From positions 8,702 to 34,340 of the forward strand of contig JAAAUF010000427.1 in NCBI GenBank assembly GCA_015499985.1: 25,639 nt of DNA. The letters run 5' to 3'. The notes below the pieces were generated by a model that was given only the letters and a program-made list of their open reading frames with translations, was not told the origin of the DNA and did not search any database. Shown here piece by piece: positions 18,786 to 25,639 of this stretch. This stretch comes from Haplosporangium gracile (lineage: Eukaryota; Mortierellomycota; Mortierellomycetes; Mortierellales; Mortierellaceae). Made by a program: the position numbers and the translations under genes. The number at the start of each line of letters is the position of its first letter. The stretch's first letter is position 1.

Positions 18786-19538
18786 TTAGGAGCGTCGATA
18801 TAACGTTCGGCAGTCTGCAGGGCCGATGCAACCGTCTTGAACTTTCCACGAATCCTGTCCAGTAATGCGATCACGTCGTCGTCTAACTGATTCTGGCGCG
18901 GGAAAGAATCGATCAAGTCCAAAAGCGAGTTGATCTTTTTGAGGGACCTAGTAATTACAGTGGTAATAGTCAAGGGAAATAAATATGACAGAAATGAGTC
19001 AATGCCCCATTCCGTGCGGGAGAGGGGAATGGGAAGAGGGAGGAAACAAGGCTAATGCCAAAGGGTAAACATGTTACCCGGCTTTTTTTTTTCAGAGGGA
19101 AACCAGCATAGATTGCTTTTCACGCCTAGTAAAAAGCCCATGTAAGTTGACGAGAAAAAAATAGTCGTGCAAAGGAAAACTTACTTTTCAGAAATACGCT
19201 CAGGATCTTGCTGGGCCAATGCCTTCCAGAGCTGCGCGCAACCTGCATAGTATCCAACCTCTCGGGATAGCTCAAAGCCCTTCTCGCAGCCCATCACACG
19301 GCCTTCAATAGCTCCGTTTCTTTCTCCTGCGGCCATGCCGTCCTCACGACCAAACTCGACAAACCTATTTTCAAGGCAGAGGTACAGAATATTTTTTTTA
19401 GCTCGCTGAGGGCAAAAACGATCGAGTGTCCAGAGATCTTGGTCCAAGCGAAAGAAAACAAAAGACGTACATGTTTTCGAGGTGGACGAGAGCGTCGAGA
19501 TCCAGCTCCTTTGATATTTCGTACTCATTGTTGGCCAT
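18767..19538 (-). CDS. LTO1: Lto1 (ORAOV1-like), Fe-S assembly adaptor for ABCE1/Rli1
   Basis: Three exons on the minus strand, 19538-19471, 19364-19185 and 18947-18767, encode 142 residues (human LTO1 has 137). The diagnostic deca-GX3 repeat is perfect in spacing: every fourth residue from 28 to 64 is Gly (28, 32, 36, 40, 44, 48, 52, 60, 64), with Ser at 56. A second conserved block, LLDRIRGKFK, lies near residues 110-120. Lto1 forms a complex with Yae1 that brings the ribosome-recycling ATPase Rli1/ABCE1 to the cytosolic iron-sulfur targeting complex. Joins are exact: the first restores ATG Met23 (AT/G) and the second Lys (AA/G). The C-terminus is KMFY, unlike the LSF-type end of human LTO1. 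It shares a 423-bp promoter with the leucine gene. Confidence 0.9.
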
Positions 19539-19961
19539 GATTCTTGATGTTCTATTGTTCGTTGTTCTTTGAATGTAGTTGTAATTGCAGTTGTTGTGAT
19601 CTGAAGTAGGCGAGCTAACAAACAACAGTTTTTTTCCTGGGCTGAGTAATGGGACATATCGTCACGTGCAGTCAAAGGAGTCATTCCAGTCAGATAATGG
19701 ACCTCTGTTTTGTCTTGCATCAAAAGGCGCGCATATACTTTTCCCCCTCTCTCGGAAATAAAAAATGATAAAAAGGACAATGTTCCTCCACTTCTTCGGT
19801 CTTTTTTTTTCCTTCTTCTTCTTTCTTCTTCACTTTTACATACACTCATTCAACGCCTTTGGCACTCTTTCCGAGCACCACCACTCTTTCTCGTTTCCTG
19901 CTCTCACTCCACTCTCACTACTTCACTACTCCCTCTCATATACCAGATCATATCACACATC
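19539..19961. promoter_or_regulatory. Shared divergent promoter (LTO1 / 2-isopropylmalate synthase)
   Basis: This region contains CACGTG at 19663-19668 (as TCACGTGC), a full E-box for bHLH factors, and ATGACTC on the minus strand at 19678-19684, a seven-base match to the Gcn4/CpcA site ATGACTCAT. A T/C-rich patch (about 19800-19960) precedes the plus-strand ATG. The two sites lie only 10 bp apart, near the middle of the region. Their function is inferred from yeast and mould factors. Confidence 0.5.
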
Positions 19962-22408
19962 ATGACTATCACAAACAAGGACAAGCTGATCATCTTTGAC
20001 ACCACCCTCAGAGACGGAGAACAGGTAAAATATCAAAACTCCTACTCTTTATTACTGACCCCGGCATACACTGCCACTAAAATCCTCACTTTTCAAATAA
20101 TTGTCCGACCATTCTTCACTCCCTTTATTATCCTCCTTTCGCCCTCCTCAACAACTAACGCGCTGTCATCACCAACCAACACCTTTCCTTCCAATAGTCT
20201 CCAGGAGTTACTCTTACAGTGAACGAAAAGATCGAGATTGCCAAGCAGCTCTCTCGCCTTGGAGTCGATATTCTCGAGGCCGGATTCCCCGTTGCCTCGC
20301 AGGGAGACTTTGATTCCGTACAGCGGATCGCCAACGAGGTTGGCTCTCTCATGGTTGGCCGTGAAGCCATTGGCAAGCCCATCGTAAGTTTATTTGTTTT
20401 TTCTTTTTGACTCTTTTTTTTCAGCTGAAAGGGAAACAAGGAAGTGGGCGAATGAGTGATTGAAAAGAAGAGACGCAGAGAGAGAGAGAAAGAAAAAGAG
20501 AGATAGTGTCTTCCCGTAGATAAATCTCTCGTCGCTGATTGGACAGAAAGCAAAAAAAAAAAGAGTATCACAGATGGGTGTTCTATGGCACAGGAGTGAA
20601 TTGATGAAAAGACACAGACACATAAAAAGATTATTCTGTCGTTTTGACACGGATGAGTAATAATTCGGCTCAACGGGACACACGCACCCTCCACGGAACA
20701 CATGCCATCAACAACGACAACAACAGTAGGACAAACATACACACAAGCAGCCGATCTCTACTCTACCCCACTCCATTCCAACCAGCGCATACTCATGGCA
20801 TTACCACTTTCAACTCGAATTTATCTTCCCGCAGGATTCGTTATCAACAAAACAAACAAAAAAAAAAAAAAAAAAAAAGCGAGTTTTGTCTTGGATCTTA
20901 CTTTTATGGGATCCAACCATGGCTAAAAAGACTGGCATCTGACTAAAATCTCTCTCTTCTTACTTCAATCCGATTAGACAATCGCCGGTCTTGCTCGTGC
21001 TGTACCAGCCGATATCCAGCGCTGCTACGATGCAATCGCAAACGCACCCCACAAGCGTATCCACACCTTCCTCGCAACCTCCGACATTCACCTCGAGCAC
21101 AAGCTCAAAATCACCCGTGACGAGTGCGTCAAGCGCGCCGTCGCAGCGGTAACATTCGCAAAGACCCTTGTCGCCGATGTCGAATTCTCGCCCGAGGATG
21201 CAGGAAGGAGTGACCAGGACTTTTTGTGCACGGTCCTCTCGGCCGTCATCGAGGCCGGAGCCACAACCCTCAACATCCCCGACACTGTCGGATACAACAT
21301 GCCCGAGGAGTACGGTGCCATGATCAAGTACTTGATCGCCAACACCAAGGGATCCGACAAGGTCATCTGGTCGGCCCACTGTCACAACGATCTCGGACTC
21401 GCCACCGCCAACACCCTTTCTGGAATTTGCAACGGAATCCGTCAGGTCGAGGTTACGATCAATGGTATTGGTGAGCGTGCAGGCAACACTGCCATGGAAG
21501 AGATTGTCATGGCTGTCCACACCCACCCCGACTTTTTCCCCGTCTACCACACCATCAACACCTCTCTCTTCTTCAGGATCTCGCAGCTGGTATCATCCCT
21601 CTCCGGCATGGTAGTACAGCCTAACAAAGCCATTGTAGGAGCCAATGCCTTCTTGCATGAGTCTGGAATTCACCAGGACGGAGTTTTGAAGAACAAGCAG
21701 ACCTATGAGATTATCAGCCCCGAGACCGTTGGCGCCAACACCGTCAACCTGGTCCTCGGAAAGCACTCTGGACGTGCTGCCTTCCGTTCTCGTCTTCAGG
21801 AGCTCGGATTTGGTGAGTTGACCGAGGAGGAGTTCCAAATTGCCTTCAATAGCTTCAAGACTTTGGCCGACAGCAAGAAGCGTGTGACCGAGCAGGATCT
21901 TCTTGCCCTCTTGTCCGACCAGGTCTCGTCTTCGACCGGTGAGAACACCACCTACACCGTCAAGTCTCTCCAGGTTGTTTCGGGCACGTCCTTTGCCACT
22001 GCCACTGTCCAGTTGCAGAACACCCAGACTGGCGATATCTTGATCGATGCCGCCATCGGTAAGTCTGGACCTATTGAGGCCGTCTTCTTGGCCATCCAGC
22101 GCTTGGTCGGCAAGAAAATCCGTCTCCTCAAGTTTGACATCACCGCCGTCGGTCAGGGCGTCGATGCCTTGGGTCAGGTCTCTGTTAAGATTGCTGAGGG
22201 TTCTGCCAGCGATGCTTCTTCTGATAGCGAGGACTCTGTTACCGAGGCCGAGGACAAAAATGCTGGATTGAACGAGGCAACCTACCACGGACACGGTGCA
22301 GACTCGGACATTATCCAGGCTGCCACTAAGGCCTACTTGAACGCCATCAACCGTCTTGTTGCCAACGAGAGCAAGCGTATTTTGGGTGAGCGTAAGGTTG
22401 ATGTGTAA
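19962..22408 (+). CDS. leuA: 2-isopropylmalate synthase, LeuA type 1
   Basis: Three exons, 19962-20024, 20198-20383 and 20978-22408, encode 559 residues. The first join rebuilds the catalytic motif [16 protein letters not shown] (residues 12-27). Metal-binding HCHND starts at residue 217, followed by [32 protein letters not shown] and [10 protein letters not shown] complete the TIM-barrel and linker. The C-terminal domain (about 405-500; [35 protein letters not shown]) is the LeuA allosteric domain where leucine inhibits. The enzyme joins acetyl-CoA and 2-oxoisovalerate, the first committed step of leucine synthesis. It is of the type found in plants and many bacteria; yeast Leu4 is a different type (STDLRDGNQS). 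An Asp/Ser/Glu-rich segment near 503-523 is extra. No targeting peptide is seen at this start. Intron 2 is long (594 bp) with an A21 run. Homocitrate synthase is excluded by the [11 protein letters not shown] signature and the regulatory domain. Confidence 0.93.
20858..20878. repeat. A21 homopolymer in intron 2 of the isopropylmalate synthase gene
   Basis: Twenty-one A residues, 99 bases before the 3' splice site at 20976-20977. Confidence 0.9.
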
Positions 22409-22430
22409 GTTCTTCTACCACAACCCTTAA

Positions 22431-22436
22431 AATAAA
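22431..22436 (+). terminator. Poly(A) signal of the isopropylmalate synthase gene
   Basis: AATAAA, 23 bases after the stop codon. Confidence 0.4.
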
Positions 22437-24325
22437 AACTCTCATTTGCCCTCACACGAGACTTACCTTGCTGGAAAACAAAAAAAAATGAATGTTGGAT
22501 TGCCTCTCTGCGCTGCCTGCATCCCATCGGCATATGCTGATGGCTATTGCAAATTACGCGTGTCGCCTTACTTCCACACTTTTTTCAACAGACTACGCCC
22601 AACATGTTTTCCCATCTCCTGCTTTGTAGCCTATGCTTTCGTACCCACATTATTTTGTACCTCTCATCCATGCTTTGATACCTACACATTATGCACAACT
22701 CCTCGCTTACTCCAGAACTATGTTTTGAAGCAGAGGATACAATAGAACCTCGAAAATAAAAAAAAAATCACGGAGAGTCCAAAAAACCAAAAAAAAAGGG
22801 TAATTTCCATTCCTCATTTAAATCCCTACAAGAGCTTCTCTGTTCTTCCAGCCCTATGGTATACGATCTCTTTTGTCGCCACGACAGTTAAATAGGGGCG
22901 GGTAATAAGAAGCGCTGGAAGAATAGCGAAGAAAAGGAAAAACGATACAACGGACGATGCTAAGAATACGAGGGGGGCAATTGAACAACCAAATGCTCAT
23001 GCCTTCTTTTTTTGTCATTGTTTGCCCCCCGCCTCCCTTCTTCTCCTCATCTCCGTTTTCGTTTCGAGTTTTGGGGGTCAGGGCAATTTCTTCGTGAACA
23101 ATGGTTATCTTGGTCATTACTGCTGTGGCAACGTGTTCGGCCGGCGCTTGACCTTGACGCCTATTCATCTTTTGAGCGCGCCTAGCTTGATGTAGAGACA
23201 ACCATATCGGTGTCGAGAATCTACCATCTTTTCTCATTTGTATCCTCCGATGCAGACCATCTCTCTTTTCCTCCCATTATGAAAAGTCTAAAAACAAGGA
23301 CAGTCATAACGCCGTTCTATACCGGTTCGCATATAATGTAAAAATACAACGCTAGGCAACCCTGGCTCTTTGGTCCCCTTTAGTGTTTGCTATTTGTTTT
23401 CCTTCCGACGACTGCATGACCCAATGTGCCCCCTTGGCGACATTATTGACCCTTATTTTGAATTTTTTTGGTGTTAATTTTGTGCGGCGCGTGTGTGTGT
23501 GTGTGCATTTTGCTAGTTCAACGGTCTTTCTGCATGGGGCGTCACGTACACAGGACATGAGGTTACAAAAGAGTCCCTGAACTCTAGTTTTTGTTGCCAT
23601 CGCTTCACTTTTCTCTCTTCCCCCTCGCCTCTGTCTGCCTGTTTGTTTCCCTTTTGAGCATTGGAGTACAGTAGAAGGACAGGAAAAAAAAGGAGGTGGC
23701 ACTTTTTTCATGTTTTCTCTTTCTTTCTCTTTCTTTCTCTTTCGTGCGTTTTGTTGAAACTCGTTCTTGTTTGGATCGGGGTAAAAATGTTCACAAAAAC
23801 GAAATCGAGAACACGTCCTCCATTACTCACGATTGATTCGCGCGCACTATTTAGTACTCATAGTCACCATCCTGTAGCTGCCAGGTGGAGTGAGAGCTAA
23901 GAATCGAATGCCGTCCGTTCGATGTTCATTCAGTGCAGACTGTTCAATGGTCATCCTATGCAGCATTTATGACAAATGAGGACAGAAAAGGAAGCAGAAC
24001 GGACCGAGGGAAACGGTTTACCCCTTATCTTACCTCACCTCACTCCCTATCCACTCCCTTTTGCCCCCTATCTACAATCTTTTTTTTTCATTTCTATCCC
24101 TTTCTTCGCCCTTTCTCTGTCTTTTTGCCTTTGCCTTTGCCTTTCTCTCTCCCCCTGGCTCTGATCGGTTCAGTCCACCTTTTTTCTCAAAGCTGTCCGA
24201 CCTGCATGAGCCCTCACACACGAAAAAAAAAAAAGATCTAGACGCATAAGCAAAACGGGATGAAAGAAGGAACTGGAACTACACAGAACAAAACGCTAGT
24301 GTGAGCAGTAAAGGGATCCCCTTGG

Positions 24326-24332
24326 TATAAAA
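24326..24332 (+). promoter_or_regulatory. TATA box of the small secreted-peptide gene
   Basis: TATAAAA (then AGG) is one of the best TATA matches in the window. It is followed after about 25 bases by a pyrimidine-rich patch suited to transcription start, then a leader of roughly 250 bases to the ATG at 24611. Confidence 0.65.
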
Positions 24333-24610
24333 AGGCTGCCTCCTTGCTCCTTATCATTTTTTTTTCTCATCTCCATCTTTTTCTTCTCTACTCTATCTCT
24401 CTCGCCTTCTCCTCAAAGCAAAATACGCTCCCTCACTACTTGACCCTTCCTTTTAGCCAGAAAAACCAGCATTCTCGATTCTTTCCGCTTCTCGTAGGAG
24501 CACATATAAACGAAGCCATCCCACATTTTTTTCTCTTCTTCATATAACAGCTACGTCCAGACCTCTCCTTTTGCTCTCTCTTTCTGTACGACAACAATCA
24601 GTGGAATACG

Positions 24611-24775
24611 ATGCAGTATTTGAAACTCTCAATCCTCGTCTCGGCAGTCGCCTTGATCCTCTTGGCCTCAGTCCCCAATACAGCCACGCAGGCGGCCCCT
24701 GTTCCTGAGCCTATGCCTTACTCCTGTATCGACGGAGGAATCATCTGTGACCCCAAGTACGGGGGCTCTGGATAG
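24611..24775 (+). CDS. Small secreted peptide, 54 residues, two cysteines
   Basis: A single open frame from ATG 24611 to TAG 24773-24775. Residues 1 to about 28 form a signal peptide: MQYLK, then the hydrophobic run LSILVSAVALILLASV, then a small-residue region TATQA before the likely cleavage. The predicted mature peptide is only about 26 residues, starts APVPEPMPYS and holds two cysteines enclosing IDGGII, then DPKYGGSG. One disulfide could close an eight-residue loop. A strong TATA box lies at 24326-24332 and AATAAA at 24994-24999, so the whole transcription unit is present. I recognise no family; secreted signal, pheromone or effector are all possible. The AAGTACGG near the end could be a weak 5' splice site, which would change the tail. 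The short length would let most gene finders pass it over. Confidence 0.65.
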   Translation: MQYLKLSILVSAVALILLASVPNTATQAAPVPEPMPYSCIDGGIICDPKYGGSG

Positions 24776-25590
24776 AAACACTTGGGCCTTGCCTGCACCG
24801 AATCCTTCTTTCCTTTTTCTCTCTTTACCAGTATTTCTTTTTGCTTAACAGCGTAGTATTTAAACCCTTGTACCTTATTCTCTCAACTTCTCTCCTCTTC
24901 TGTCTGACCTTTTTCTTATCAACAATGACTACGCCCAAAAAGCAAAAATACGCACCTCCATATGCTTTAACCTTTTGTACCATAGTCTGATACAATAAAA
25001 AACGAGGAACTAAAAAACGACGCGTAGTGCGCAAGTTTTTTTCTTTTTCTCCTGTGTATCGAAACAATGTGTGCGCGAACTCACTTCAAATTCCTGTTCT
25101 TCTCCGCTTACTGCACTCGCTTGCTTCTGAATACTCTCTCTAAAAAAAAAAAAAAAGTACCTAAGCGCAAACTACTTAACATCGCTGCCAAGAACTACTT
25201 TCAATCTCTTTATACAACAAAGCTACAGATGGCTCACGAGACGTGCAGGATTAAAAAAAAAAGACCCTTTTTCGTATCTGCACTACAAGTAGGATGTAAT
25301 AGGACGGTTGATGCGCAATCTTTTCATTTCTTTCTTGATCTCACATCCTGCGTCTGTTGTATCATCAAACTACCTTTACTTTTTATTTTTGTACTTGTAG
25401 ACTCTGTACTTCATTCTTCTGCCCTTTTCTTCTTATTCGTCCATATTCCAATGCAGAAAAAAAAATGGTAGAAGAAGAAACCGGAACAGGCGGAAGAACG
25501 TCAAAACCGATCATCCTATCTACGAGCTTCTCAATAGGACGGCATATCTTGTCCTCAGACTTAAAAGCAAGATCCACAAGCAAAATAAAT
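24776..25590. other. 3' region of the secreted-peptide gene and spacer to the tRNA
   Basis: A TTACCAG at about 24827-24833 could be a 3' splice site. After the poly(A) signal at 24994-24999 the sequence has A runs (about 25142-25156, 25252-25262) and no coding region I can support. A TTTT on the minus strand at 25582-25585, just past the tRNA 3' end, fits a Pol III terminator. Confidence 0.5.
24994..24999 (+). terminator. Poly(A) signal of the secreted-peptide gene
   Basis: AATAAA, 219 bases after the stop codon of the 54-residue frame. Confidence 0.5.
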
Positions 25591-25639
25591 GCGTGGTCCG
25601 GGAATCGAACCCGGGTCTACCGCGTGGCAGGCGGTAATT
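25591..25639 (-). tRNA. tRNA-Gly(GCC), partial (5' part beyond window)
   Basis: The minus strand gives the 3' 49 bases of a tRNA. The anticodon arm is ACCGC-CTGCCAC-GCGGT (25619-25635), with anticodon GCC read from 25628-25626. A four-base variable loop follows, then the T arm CCGGG-TTCGATT-CCCGG (25598-25614) and the acceptor strand ACCACGC (25591-25597). All stems that can be checked pair perfectly, and the T arm carries the Pol III B box. No CCA is encoded, as usual in eukaryotes. The D arm and 5' acceptor strand lie past the right edge, so an intron cannot be judged. Confidence 0.93.

Larger units (their letters stand above)
22409..24610. other. Gene-poor 2.2 kb spacer
   Basis: AATAAA at 22431-22436 can end the isopropylmalate synthase transcript. 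Repeats are a GT run (23491-23505), three 10-bp units of tttctctttc (23714-23743) and three tttgcc units (24124-24141). A short inverted repeat (atcgaa/ttcgat) lies at 23903-23923. A minus-strand open frame of 127 codons (22854-23237) has mixed composition and no family signature; I do not support it as a gene. The right end (from about 24300) is the promoter of the secreted-peptide gene. Confidence 0.5.

Noticed and set aside
19765..19965. Possible 66-codon upstream frame whose stop overlaps the isopropylmalate synthase ATG (ATGA)
   Set aside because: Its ATG is likely upstream of the transcription start, which I would place in the T/C patch after 19790; the overlap is probably chance.
20960..22294. 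Two long minus-strand frames opposite isopropylmalate synthase exon 3
   Set aside because: Both are shadows of a strongly conserved coding exon and show no motif of their own.
22854..23237. Minus-strand 127-codon frame in the gene-poor spacer
   Set aside because: It has an ATG but unremarkable composition, no recognised domain and a C-terminus that degenerates into Ser/Phe/Arg text; I cannot separate it from chance. Conservation in a sister genome would change this.

Overview
This window looks like nuclear DNA from a filamentous early-diverging fungus, most likely Mucoromycota and probably Mortierellaceae. That placement is my inference. It rests on compact genes with short GT-AG introns (about 90-240 bp, two near 600 bp), pyrimidine-rich leaders before many starts, many homopolymer and microsatellite tracts, proteins with Ser/Asn/Gln-rich arms, and eukaryotic housekeeping genes together with a bacterial/plant-type 2-isopropylmalate synthase. 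I see no transposon, CRISPR array, plasmid or phage gene.

I support eleven protein genes and one partial tRNA. From the left: a FAM72-domain protein (268-2961, +); a peptidase M49/dipeptidyl-peptidase III-like enzyme (3201-5195, -), convergent with it; a 2 kb spacer; a bHLH transcription factor (7230-8198, -) divergent from the casein kinase 2 catalytic subunit (8912-11115, +). Tightly packed behind the kinase come a mitochondrial Mss116-like DEAD-box helicase (11299-13914, +) and an SDF2-like ER MIR-domain protein (14140-15118, +). Then follow a zinc-free MDR oxidoreductase (15360-16684, -) divergent from CTF8 (17341-18067, +); LTO1 (18767-19538, -) divergent from type 1 2-isopropylmalate synthase (19962-22408, +); a 2.2 kb gene-poor spacer; a small secreted-peptide gene (24611-24775, +) with a strong TATA box; and a tRNA-Gly(GCC) cut by the right edge.

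The genes are not a pathway cluster but a normal euchromatic stretch. Functions are chromosome biology (CTF8), translation/Fe-S assembly (LTO1), leucine synthesis, mitochondrial RNA handling, ER quality control, signalling (CK2) and transcription (bHLH). Neighbours are linked by shared promoters: bHLH/CK2, oxidoreductase/CTF8 and LTO1/isopropylmalate synthase are divergent pairs with 424-713 bp between start codons.

I did not find a clear new multi-gene system. The two items most worth a second look are the 54-residue secreted peptide with a short two-cysteine loop at 24611-24775, and a 108-codon open frame without a usable start on the minus strand at 18459-18785. That frame reads like the last exon or remnant of a protein and sits between LTO1 and two minus-strand poly(A) signals. 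All exon boundaries come from reading splice signals and protein continuity by eye; none is transcript-verified.
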